Positions 55,185 to 62,834 of a stretch of DNA of 64,000 bases are shown here, piece by piece (position 1 is the stretch's first letter; each line of letters starts with the position of its first letter). Both the position numbers and the translations under genes were made by a program. Under the pieces are notes generated by a model, which was not told the origin of the DNA, did not search any database, and worked only from the letters and a program-made list of their open reading frames with translations. This DNA comes from Lysinibacillus sp. FSL W8-0992. Its GTDB lineage: Bacteria; Bacillota; Bacilli; Bacillales_A; Planococcaceae. The stretch lies in the NCBI RefSeq assembly GCF_038008685.1, contig NZ_JBBOZQ010000001.1:1612001-1676000 (forward strand), written 5' to 3'.

Positions 55185-56348
55185 ATGAAATTTGAATTAA
55201 CAGCAGAACAAGAATTGTTACGTAAGACGATTCGTGAGTACTTGGCGGAGCAAATAACTGAGGAGTTAATCGAGGAGTTGAAAGTAACACCAGAAGGGGG
55301 ACCTATTTGGAAGGCATACATTAAAAAGCTTGGTGATGATGGTTGGCTCGGTGTTGGTTGGCCAAAGGAGTATGGTGGGCAAGGTCTTACACCGCTTGAG
55401 CAATATATTTTTATCGAGGAAATAGATCGCACAGGTGTCAATATTCCGTTCATTACGCTAGAAACAGTCGGTCCAACGTTAATGAAATTAGGGACTGAGG
55501 AACAAAAAAATTATTTTCTACCAAAAATATTAAAAGGTGAAGTGGAGATAGCGATTGGCTATTCAGAACCACAAGCAGGTACTGACTTAGCTGCATTAGA
55601 AACAACAGCCGTTCGTGATGGTGATGATTATGTCATCAACGGTCAAAAGATTTTCACGACAAATGCACATATTGCTGATTATATTTGGCTTGCAGCGCGA
55701 ACAGATACAACGGTGTCAAAACATAAGGGTATTTCGATATTTTTAGTACCAACGACAGACCCAGGATTTTCTGTTACGCCAATGGCACTAATGGGTGAAG
55801 AAACGAATGTTACCTATTATGAAAATGTGCGCGTACCTGCTTCGGCGCTTGTTGGTGAAGAAAATAAAGGCTGGCAATACATTACGTCACAACTTTCCCT
55901 TGAACGTTTAATGCTTTCTACATATGCGCGTATGGAGCGTATGGTAGAAGAAACATTAGCATTTGCTCAAGAAGCCGTGATTGATGGTGAACGTGTCATT
56001 GATCGTCCATGGGTAAAAGAGCATTTTGCACAAATGAAGATGAATTTAGAAGTATTGCGTTTACTCAATTACCGTGCTGCATGGGGACATGACAATGAAC
56101 AAGTAGCGCCATTTAGACCTTCGATGAATAAAGTGTTTGCAGCTGAAATCAATCAGCGTGTTTTTGATTCTTGTATGCATATTATGGGGCTATTTGGGCA
56201 AGTGCGGGATGGCTCTGAATGGGCAATAGCGAATGGCGATGCAGAAAATTATGCAAAGAAACGCCTTGTGTTCTTATTTGGTGGCGGTGCCAACGATGTA
56301 CAACGAGATTTAGTGGCACGTTTTGGTTTAGGCTTACGCCGTGCTTAA
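55185..56348 (+). CDS. Acyl-CoA dehydrogenase (first)
   Basis: 387-aa FAD enzyme introducing a 2,3-double bond into an acyl-CoA. Helical N-terminal domain, the middle-domain motif GYSEPQAGTDLAAL, and the C terminus VFLFGGGANDVQRDLVA. In place of the usual YEGT catalytic Glu motif it has FGGG, as seen in subunits of heteromeric ACADs of the type used for cholesterol side chains, and a second ACAD is in the same operon. The start is ATG 55185, nine bases after AAAGGTG; an in-frame GTG/ATG at 55173/55176 overlaps the SD. Confidence 0.9.
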   Translation: MKFELTAEQELLRKTIREYLAEQITEELIEELKVTPEGGPIWKAYIKKLGDDGWLGVGWPKEYGGQGLTPLEQYIFIEEIDRTGVNIPFITLETVGPTLMKLGTEEQKNYFLPKILKGEVEIAIGYSEPQAGTDLAALETTAVRDGDDYVINGQKIFTTNAHIADYIWLAARTDTTVSKHKGISIFLVPTTDPGFSVTPMALMGEETNVTYYENVRVPASALVGEENKGWQYITSQLSLERLMLSTYARMERMVEETLAFAQEAVIDGERVIDRPWVKEHFAQMKMNLEVLRLLNYRAAWGHDNEQVAPFRPSMNKVFAAEINQRVFDSCMHIMGLFGQVRDGSEWAIANGDAENYAKKRLVFLFGGGANDVQRDLVARFGLGLRRA

Positions 56349-56369
56349 TACAGAGGAGGGAACGAAGAC

Positions 56370-56885
56370 ATGTCATTAACAACAGAAATGCTACAATCGC
56401 TAGTCGGCATTGAATCAGAGGTGACAAAAGGCACTGATGAAGTATGCCGTCCGATGATTCGCCATTATTGCGAAGTGATGGAAGATGCTAATCCACTGTA
56501 TCATGATGACGCTTATGCAAAGGCATCACGCTATGGGGAAATTATCGCACCACCAACTCAGGTGCAAGTGTATACGATGAATCCACTTTGGCCAAAAGTA
56601 GAGCGCGAAAAAAATTCAATGGAACATTTAGTAGATTTGCTAAAGGAGCATGGATATTCTTCAATTGTTGCGACAGCGCAAGTACAAGAATATTTTGAGC
56701 CAATGAAAATTGGGGATGACATTAGTTATACGCTGTCCGTGAAAGAAATTTCACCTTTGAAGCAAACGGCACGTGGTCCAGGTTACTTCTCGACATTTTT
56801 ATATACATTTTTAAATCAGCGCCATGAGATTGTTTGTAAGCAGTCATTTACAATCTTATCGTATCAAGCGCAAGTGCAACAATAG
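56370..56885 (+). CDS. MaoC-type dehydratase, FAS1-like N-terminal-domain protein
   Basis: 171-aa hot-dog-fold protein (EVTKGTDEVCRPMIRHYCEVMEDANPLYHDDAYAKAS), like the N-terminal dehydratase half of fungal fatty-acid synthase-type hydratases. The D/H pair characteristic of (R)-hydratases is visible in EDANPLYHDDAYA. It is followed by a second MaoC protein, and in related systems the two together form an enoyl-CoA hydratase heterodimer. GAGGAGGG lies upstream of the ATG. Confidence 0.83.
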   Translation: MSLTTEMLQSLVGIESEVTKGTDEVCRPMIRHYCEVMEDANPLYHDDAYAKASRYGEIIAPPTQVQVYTMNPLWPKVEREKNSMEHLVDLLKEHGYSSIVATAQVQEYFEPMKIGDDISYTLSVKEISPLKQTARGPGYFSTFLYTFLNQRHEIVCKQSFTILSYQAQVQQ

Positions 56886-56896
56886 GAGGAATGGGA

Positions 56897-57337
56897 ATGG
56901 AAGCGACGACATATGCAAGCATAACGTGGAATTCAGTTGAAGTCGGAACGGAACTGCCTACTACTTCTAGGGAGGTAACAGCAGCATTAGTTGTGGGTGG
57001 TGCGATTGCAGCAACGCATGATTATGAAAACGTCCATCACGATCATTTGGCAGCAAAGGCGGCTGGCGCAGATGATGTCTTTATGAATATTTTAACGACG
57101 AACGGACTTGTCGGTAAATATTTAACCGATTGGGCAGGACCAGAAAGTACGTTGAAAAAAATTGCGTTGAAATTAGCAGTACCCAACTATCCAAATGACA
57201 CGCTCGTCTTTAGTGGACGTGTGAAAAACAAATATGAGGAAAACAATGAATGTTTAGTAGAGGTTGAGTTTGTCGGTAAAAACAATCTAGGCTATCACGC
57301 ATTAGGAGAAGGCGTCTTAGCATTACCAAGGGGGTAA
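56897..57337 (+). CDS. MaoC-like enoyl-CoA hydratase subunit
   Basis: 146-aa hot-dog protein with the (R)-hydratase signature in THDYENVHHDHLAAKAAG (catalytic Asp and His) and GLVGKYLTDWAGP. With the preceding 171-aa protein it should hydrate the enoyl-CoA. ATG 56897 is chosen because AGGAGG ends seven bases before it; the ATG at 56891 would be only one base from the SD. It is spaced 11 bases after the previous gene and followed within five bases by the thiolase-like gene. Confidence 0.83.
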   Translation: MEATTYASITWNSVEVGTELPTTSREVTAALVVGGAIAATHDYENVHHDHLAAKAAGADDVFMNILTTNGLVGKYLTDWAGPESTLKKIALKLAVPNYPNDTLVFSGRVKNKYEENNECLVEVEFVGKNNLGYHALGEGVLALPRG

Positions 57338-57341
57338 AGGT

Positions 57342-58508
57342 GTGGAAACGATTCAAGGGAAAGCAGCAATTGTAGGAATTGGACAAACGGAATTTAGTCA
57401 AAATTGCGGAAGAACGGAATTACGAATGGCACTTGAAGCGATTCTTGCTGCTGCAGAGGATGCTGGATTAGATATAAAAGAAATCGATGGCATGGTCAAT
57501 TATACGATGGATAGTGCGACACAAATAGATATTGTACGGGCACTTGGGATTCCAAACTTAAGTTACTTCAACCAAATTCCATATGGTGGTGGTGCGAGTT
57601 GTGGAACGGTTGCTAGTGCAGCAGCAGCTGTCGCATCGGGTATGGCGAACTACGTAGTTTGTGTGCGTTCCATTCGTGATGCATCTGGTCCAATGCGTTA
57701 TGGCGATTTCGAACCAACACGTGTAAGTGGAGATTTGCACATGGGGATGTATCATCCGTATGGCTTACTAACACCTGTGTCATGGGTAGCGATGTTTGCC
57801 AACCGTTACATTCATGACTATGGCATAAAGGATGGACAGCTAGCGTGGGCACCTTTAGTCAATCGCGAAAATGCCAACCGCAATCCGAATGCAATCTTTT
57901 ATAATCGCAAAATGACGATGGAGGAATACTTGGCATCGCCTATTAATGTCGAGCCATTGCGTCGACATGATTGCTGTTTAAGTACTGACGGTGCAATTGC
58001 AGTTATTGTGACAACGCCAGAGCGTGCAAAAGCATTAAGACAAAAGCCAGCAATTATAGCGGGAGCTAGCCAAGGAATGTCTACAAATGGAGAAGTGATG
58101 ACGAGTTATTACCGCGATGAAATTACGTTTTTGCATGAAGTAGAAGCATCAGGTAAAAAGTTATTCCAACAAGCTGGCATTACACCGCAAGACATTGATG
58201 TGGCACAGATTTACGATGCATTTAGTCCGTTAATTCCGATGCAACTGGAAGCACTTGGCTTTGTTAGTCGAGGCGAAGGGGTTGCGTTTTGTGAAGGCGG
58301 CACGCGCATTAATCGTCATGGTGAGTTACCGATTAACACAGCAGGTGGCTTAATGTCGGAAGGTTATTTACATGGTATGAATTTAATAACAGAAGGTGTT
58401 CGTCAAATTCGTGGTACATCCACAACACAAATAGATAATGTAGAAAATGTGCTTGTTACAGGTGGTACATGTGTGCCAACAAGTGGGCTCATTTTAAGAA
58501 GGGGGTAA
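57342..58508 (+). CDS. Thiolase-like/lipid-transfer-type acyl-CoA lyase
   Basis: 388 aa of the SCP-x/Ltp2-like thiolase superfamily: AIVGIGQTEFSQNCGRTELR at the start, IPYGGGASCGTVASAAAAVASG, CLSTDGAIAVIVTTPERA, AQIYDAFSPLIPMQLEALG and VTGGTCVPTSGLILRRG at the end. It is directly followed by a DUF35 protein, the partner arrangement of Ltp2-like retro-aldolases and of DUF35-dependent thiolases. It would cleave the chain to release propionyl-, acetyl- or similar CoA. The GTG start has GGGGGT upstream. Whether it is a thiolase or an aldolase cannot be settled by eye. Confidence 0.82.
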   Translation: METIQGKAAIVGIGQTEFSQNCGRTELRMALEAILAAAEDAGLDIKEIDGMVNYTMDSATQIDIVRALGIPNLSYFNQIPYGGGASCGTVASAAAAVASGMANYVVCVRSIRDASGPMRYGDFEPTRVSGDLHMGMYHPYGLLTPVSWVAMFANRYIHDYGIKDGQLAWAPLVNRENANRNPNAIFYNRKMTMEEYLASPINVEPLRRHDCCLSTDGAIAVIVTTPERAKALRQKPAIIAGASQGMSTNGEVMTSYYRDEITFLHEVEASGKKLFQQAGITPQDIDVAQIYDAFSPLIPMQLEALGFVSRGEGVAFCEGGTRINRHGELPINTAGGLMSEGYLHGMNLITEGVRQIRGTSTTQIDNVENVLVTGGTCVPTSGLILRRG

Positions 58509-58514
58509 AACAAT

Positions 58515-58931
58515 ATGGTGCAATATACGGGTATTGGCACGCCAAAGCCTAATATGAATGAAGATACGGAAATGTTTTGGCACAAGCTTCGGGAAACAAA
58601 GAAACTACATTTTCAACAATGTTGCAAGTGCGGTACGGTGTTACATCCACCGCGTCCAGTTTGTTATAACTGCCACAGTTTTGAATTGGAATGGGTTGAG
58701 GCACCTACAAAAGGAAAAATCTATTCTTATGTTGTGTATCACCGTTCGGTACACCCAGGGTTCCAAACACCGTATGAAGTCGTGTTAGTTGAATTAGAAA
58801 ATGGGGCAAGAATTGTCGGCAATATGCTCGATGCTGCTCCAGATGAAATAGCAATTGGAATGCCTGTAGAAGTAGTCGTAGACGATCAGGTATATGAAGA
58901 CGTATCTCTTATTAAATTTAAAAAAATATGA
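58515..58931 (+). CDS. Zn-ribbon OB-fold protein (DUF35), thiolase partner
   Basis: 138 aa. Zinc ribbon CCKCGTVLHPPRPVCYNC at about residues 39-56 and an OB fold C-terminal to it (GKIYSYVVYHRSVHPGFQ, VVLVELENGARIVGN, VEVVVDDQV). DUF35 proteins bind and activate thiolase-superfamily enzymes, and they mediate CoA or acyl-CoA handling. The gene follows the thiolase-like gene by six bases and is the expected partner. ATG 58515, SD AAGGGGG. Confidence 0.9.
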   Translation: MVQYTGIGTPKPNMNEDTEMFWHKLRETKKLHFQQCCKCGTVLHPPRPVCYNCHSFELEWVEAPTKGKIYSYVVYHRSVHPGFQTPYEVVLVELENGARIVGNMLDAAPDEIAIGMPVEVVVDDQVYEDVSLIKFKKI

Positions 58932-58943
58932 GGAGGGTTCGTA

Positions 58944-60113
58944 ATGGATTTTCATTTAAATGATATTCAAAAGGAGTTTAAGCAAACAGCTCGGAAGTTT
59001 TTTAAAGAGAAGTGTGGGCTGGAGGAATTACGTGCCTTTGAAAAAAATCCACATCATTATTCAGAAAAGCTTTATAACGAACTGGTGGAGCTAGGCTTTG
59101 TCGGTCTTGTTGTGCCAGAGCAATATGGTGGATTTGGTGGAGACTTTTTAGATTTAGCGATTGTCATGGAGGAAGCGGGTTGGGGCTTATTCCAAGGACC
59201 TTTCTTATCAACAATCGTGAGTGGTGTAATGCCAGTGCTTACACATGGTACGGAGACACAGAAAGAAAGTTGGCTACCCGCATTTGCAAATGGTGAACAG
59301 AAAGTCAGCTATGCCATTGCAGAGCCACATGCCCATAACAAATTGGAGCATCTGTCGCTAGAAGCGGTTTTTGCTGGAGATAAATATGTGGTAAATGGTA
59401 CGAAGTTATTTGTTCCTTTTGCACAGTCAGTTGAAAAGTTATTTGTCGTAGCACGTACAGATCAGGGTGCTGTTGGTTCAGAGGAAGGGTTGACAGTTTT
59501 CCTTATTGATACGGCTACAAAAGGAATTGAAGTGAAAGACATTCCAACGATTAGTGCAGACGGTTTATGTGAAGTGCAGTTTAATCATGTGGAAGTGTCT
59601 GCTGAGCAAATCGTAGGCAAGGTTGGAGAAGGGTTCCGAGTAGCTAGCGATATGCTAACATTTGCGACAGCATTAAAATCTATTGAAATGACGGGTGTAC
59701 TCAGTCGAGCAGTTGATATTACATCCGATTATGTTAAGGAGCGTCATCAATTTAATGTGCCAATTGGTTCGTTCCAAGCGGTTCAACATCGCATGTCGGA
59801 TATGTTAACAATTGTTGAGGGCGGTCGTCTAGCAGCCTTTCATGCTTTTTCAAGATTAGTAGAAGGCAAAGATGCGACAACAGAAGTAGCCATTGCAAAA
59901 GCTTGGCTTAGTCAAGAAGGACAAAAAGTAGTGACGGGTGCACATCAACTACACGGTGGGATGGGGATTGATTATGACTATCCACTACAGTTTTGTTACC
60001 GTCGCTTTAAAGGGCAACAACTAGAATTTGGTACGTCAGAAGTGCATCTGCGTAATCTAGGTGAATGGTTGTCCATAAAGCCAGAAGAACCTTCAAAAGT
60101 ATCTAGTATGTAA
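58944..60113 (+). CDS. Acyl-CoA dehydrogenase (second)
   Basis: 389 aa. FVGLVVPEQYGGFGGDFLDL is the ACAD signature, with SYAIAEPHAHNK in the middle domain, and the C-terminal part HQLHGGMGIDYDYPLQFCYRRFKGQ then EFGTSEVHLRNLGEWL. Substitution at the EGT position and absence of the SEP-GSD motif make it a divergent member. It may pair with the first ACAD as an alpha2-beta2 complex. AGGAGGG is seven bases upstream of the ATG; 12-base spacing after DUF35. Confidence 0.88.
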   Translation: MDFHLNDIQKEFKQTARKFFKEKCGLEELRAFEKNPHHYSEKLYNELVELGFVGLVVPEQYGGFGGDFLDLAIVMEEAGWGLFQGPFLSTIVSGVMPVLTHGTETQKESWLPAFANGEQKVSYAIAEPHAHNKLEHLSLEAVFAGDKYVVNGTKLFVPFAQSVEKLFVVARTDQGAVGSEEGLTVFLIDTATKGIEVKDIPTISADGLCEVQFNHVEVSAEQIVGKVGEGFRVASDMLTFATALKSIEMTGVLSRAVDITSDYVKERHQFNVPIGSFQAVQHRMSDMLTIVEGGRLAAFHAFSRLVEGKDATTEVAIAKAWLSQEGQKVVTGAHQLHGGMGIDYDYPLQFCYRRFKGQQLEFGTSEVHLRNLGEWLSIKPEEPSKVSSM

Positions 60114-60124
60114 GGGGGGAGTAA

Positions 60125-61297
60125 ATGAAGAATTCAGCGTTAACTCATCTGAAGGTACTTGATTTATCCTGGCATATTGCAGGACCCTATTGTACAAAAA
60201 TATTGGCGGATTATGGAGCTGAAATCATTAAAGTAGAACGTCCTGAAACGGGTGATCCATCAAGAGCGGCTGGTCCTTTTAAAAATAATGAGGAAAATTT
60301 AAATGCGAGCGGTTTATTTGCTTACTTAAATAATAATAAACAAAGTATTACACTCGATTTAAAATCCGAGCAAAGTATTCGTATTATCAAGCAGTTAGTG
60401 AAGGATATGGATTTACTTGTTGAAAACTTTGCACCAGGTGTGATGCTGCGACTTGGCTTAGATTATGACACGTTAAAGGCAATCAACCCTAAGCTTGTCA
60501 TGGTATCAATTTCAAACTTTGGGCAACAGGGAGAATTTGCACACTATAAGGCAACGGAGATTATTACGCAGGCAATGAGTGGTTTCTTATCTTCAGTAGG
60601 TGAGCCAGATCGAGAGCCAGTACGTGCAGCAGGACAATTACGTATTTTAGAGTATATTACAGGTACGTTTGCAGCATCATCGGCGCTAGCGGCATGTCGA
60701 GAGGCTCGTGAAGCGGGAGTAGGTGCGCATTTAGATATATCCATTGCGGAAATGGGCTTATTACAGCGTTCCTATCCAACTGTTCAAAACTCTTATCCGA
60801 CAAGTGTTTTTAAGTACGAGGGACGTTATGTGATGCTGCCAGGTATTGAACAATGTAAGGATGGGCATGTCGGCATAAGTGTTCTAACAGGTCAACATTG
60901 GCAAGGATTCTGCTTTATGATTGAGGCGTATGATTGGGTAGAAGATGAGCGTTTTACAACGTTACCGCAACGATTAATTCATAAGGACATTTTCCAAGAG
61001 CGTCTTGATGCATTTTTAATGGAGCATACGACTGAGGAAGTGCTTGCTTTAGGCAATGAATGGCGTGTACCTGTAACGCTTGTTCCAACTTTTGAAGACT
61101 TACTTTCTTTAGAGCAGTATGTAGAACGTGAATTTTTCGTCGAGGTCAATCATCCAGAGCTTGGCATAATGAAGCAACCTGGTGCACCGTTCCGAATGTC
61201 GAAAACACCTTGGTCGATTCGTACAAGCGCACCTTTATTAGGTGAGCATAACGAAAAAACATTCAAAGCATTTTATGATAAAAGTACACAAATGTAG
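60125..61297 (+). CDS. CaiB/BaiF class III CoA-transferase (first)
   Basis: 390 aa. The family start LKVLDLSWHIAGPYCTKILADYGAEIIKVE (residues 7-36), the region NNNKQSITLDLKSEQSI, LVENFAPGVMLRLGLDY and the second-half EVLALGNEWRVPVTLV mark the class III CoA-transferase fold of interlocked dimers. It should move CoA from a donor to the pathway acid, or work on a pathway racemisation step. SD GGGGGAG precedes the ATG. It is followed after 14 bases by a paralogue, so the two may act as a heterodimer. Confidence 0.92.
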   Translation: MKNSALTHLKVLDLSWHIAGPYCTKILADYGAEIIKVERPETGDPSRAAGPFKNNEENLNASGLFAYLNNNKQSITLDLKSEQSIRIIKQLVKDMDLLVENFAPGVMLRLGLDYDTLKAINPKLVMVSISNFGQQGEFAHYKATEIITQAMSGFLSSVGEPDREPVRAAGQLRILEYITGTFAASSALAACREAREAGVGAHLDISIAEMGLLQRSYPTVQNSYPTSVFKYEGRYVMLPGIEQCKDGHVGISVLTGQHWQGFCFMIEAYDWVEDERFTTLPQRLIHKDIFQERLDAFLMEHTTEEVLALGNEWRVPVTLVPTFEDLLSLEQYVEREFFVEVNHPELGIMKQPGAPFRMSKTPWSIRTSAPLLGEHNEKTFKAFYDKSTQM

Positions 61298-61311
61298 AAA
61301 GGGTGAATCAT

Positions 61312-62526
61312 ATGCATCAACCATTAAAGGGCATACGAATTTTAGATTTGTCGATGTGGTGGTCAGGCCCAATGTGTACGTCTTATCTCGGTGCACTTGG
61401 TGCTGAAATTATTAAGTTGGAATCCATTCAATCACCGGATGGTTTCCGCTTTATGTTAACATCCCCGAAGGAAGATTGGTGGGAGTTTGGACCACAATTC
61501 AACGCTGCAAATCATAATAAATTAGGTGCGACGCTTAATTTAAATGATGAAGAGGGAAAAGCGTACTTTAAAAAAGTTATGGAAAAATGCGATATTGTCA
61601 TTGAAAACTACACACCACGTGTGATGGAAAACTTTCAATTAACTTATGACGTGCTATCTCAGTATAAGAAAGATGTGATTATGCTATCGATGCCAGCCTA
61701 TGGGAAAACAGGGCCATATCGTGACCAGCCTGGGTTTGCGTATACATTTGAAATGCTATCAGGCATTGCACAATTAAATGGTTATCAGGATGGTAAACCG
61801 ATGACTGTACTTGGCGTTGCTGATGTATTAGCAGGCTTTCATGCGGCAGCTGCCCTGCTAATTGCACTAGAGCATCGGGATCGTACTGGTGAAGGACAGG
61901 AAATTGAGCTTGCGCAAAATGAAGGTTGCGTGAATTATATGGGCGCACCTATTGCGGACTTTATATTGAATGGAGAAAATTGGAGCCGTGTAGGTAATCG
62001 TCAGCCAGGGATTGCCCCACAAGGTGTATACCGTACACAAGGTAAAGATAGTTGGGTTGCGATTTCTATCACTTCAGATGAAGAATGGCAAAGCTTATGC
62101 CAAGAAATGAATGCACAATCGCTCCTAAACGATGAGCGTTTGAAGACGGCGGCAGGGCGCTTTGCTGCCCATGATGAGTTAGATACTATTATTTCGAAGT
62201 GGACACAGCAGGAGACACATCATGCAATTGCGTCACGTCTACAAAAAGTCGGTGTGCCAGCAGGTCCTGTATTGGAAGTGCATGAAATGGAGCATGATCC
62301 ATTTTTAAAAAATATGTATCAAGAAGTAACAAGGGAGTATGTAGGGACACATTTATATCCTACATGGCCAATTAAATGGAACAATGAACGTGTTTTACAT
62401 AAAGCACCCGCGCCGTTACTTGGTCAGGATAATGAGTATGTGTTTAAGGAGTTATTACAACTTTCAGATGAAGATTATAATAGCTTGCTAGAAAAAAATA
62501 TTATCGGCAATAAAATGCTTAGCTAA
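61312..62526 (+). CDS. CaiB/BaiF class III CoA-transferase (second)
   Basis: 404 aa. Family start LKGIRILDLSMWWSGPMCTSYLGALGAEIIKLES, then ANHNKLGATLNLNDEEGKAYF, VIENYTPRVMENF and the C-terminal VGVPAGPVLEVHEME with LYPTWPIKWN. The WWSGP in place of the usual fully conserved xxAGP is shared with a subset of the family. The ATG at 61312 is preferred over an in-frame GTG at 61303, as AAAGGG is spaced about eight bases before it. It is followed by two small Cys-rich proteins. Confidence 0.92.
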   Translation: MHQPLKGIRILDLSMWWSGPMCTSYLGALGAEIIKLESIQSPDGFRFMLTSPKEDWWEFGPQFNAANHNKLGATLNLNDEEGKAYFKKVMEKCDIVIENYTPRVMENFQLTYDVLSQYKKDVIMLSMPAYGKTGPYRDQPGFAYTFEMLSGIAQLNGYQDGKPMTVLGVADVLAGFHAAAALLIALEHRDRTGEGQEIELAQNEGCVNYMGAPIADFILNGENWSRVGNRQPGIAPQGVYRTQGKDSWVAISITSDEEWQSLCQEMNAQSLLNDERLKTAAGRFAAHDELDTIISKWTQQETHHAIASRLQKVGVPAGPVLEVHEMEHDPFLKNMYQEVTREYVGTHLYPTWPIKWNNERVLHKAPAPLLGQDNEYVFKELLQLSDEDYNSLLEKNIIGNKMLS

Positions 62527-62541
62527 AGCGAGGGAGCGTAA

Positions 62542-62661
62542 ATGACCATTAAAATAGGAACGAAATTCACATGCCCAAAATGTCAAAGCGAATTCATTAT
62601 TATGAAAATCGGCGAAGGACAGCTAACTTGCTGTGGGCAGAAGATTAGTGAGAAAAAGTAA
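62542..62661 (+). CDS. Desulforedoxin-like small Cys4 protein (39 aa)
   Basis: Thirty-nine codons beginning MTIKIGTKFTCPKCQSEFII and ending CCGQKISEKK. Its CPKC...CCGQ pattern with GEGQLTCCG matches the FeS4 or zinc desulforedoxin domain (CxxC then CC separated by about 17 residues). GAGGGAGC is seven bases before the ATG. It stands as an isolated module, not fused to a superoxide reductase. Role is probably metal-centre electron transfer or structural, and co-expression with CoA-transferases is the only clue. Confidence 0.78.
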   Translation: MTIKIGTKFTCPKCQSEFIIMKIGEGQLTCCGQKISEKK

Positions 62662-62674
62662 GGAGTGATGTACG

Positions 62675-62818
62675 ATGGCGAATCAATTAGGAAAACGCTT
62701 TGAATGTTTGGAATGCGGAAGTGAAGTAATGTGCATCAAATCCGGTGAAGGTTCTGTACAATGCTGTAACAAAAATATGCAGGTGAAAAAACCAGTCGCA
62801 TTACCAACAGCGGACTAA
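62675..62818 (+). CDS. Desulforedoxin-like small Cys4 protein, paralogue (47 aa)
   Basis: Forty-seven codons beginning MANQLGKRFECLECGSEVMC and ending ALPTAD. CLEC...GEGSVQCC repeats the pattern of the preceding 39-aa protein, including GEG before the CC, but it has one extra Cys (VMC) and a longer tail. GGAGTGATGTACG precedes the ATG. It is 13 bases after its paralogue and 16 before a fused CoA-transferase. The two may form a heterodimeric four-Cys site, as desulforedoxin is a homodimer; that is inference. Confidence 0.78.
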   Translation: MANQLGKRFECLECGSEVMCIKSGEGSVQCCNKNMQVKKPVALPTAD

Positions 62819-62834
62819 AATAGGAGGTCGTTTT

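Noticed and set aside
61679-61948. Minus-strand ORFs within the CoA-transferase genes
   Set aside because: Shadow frames of well-supported plus-strand genes.
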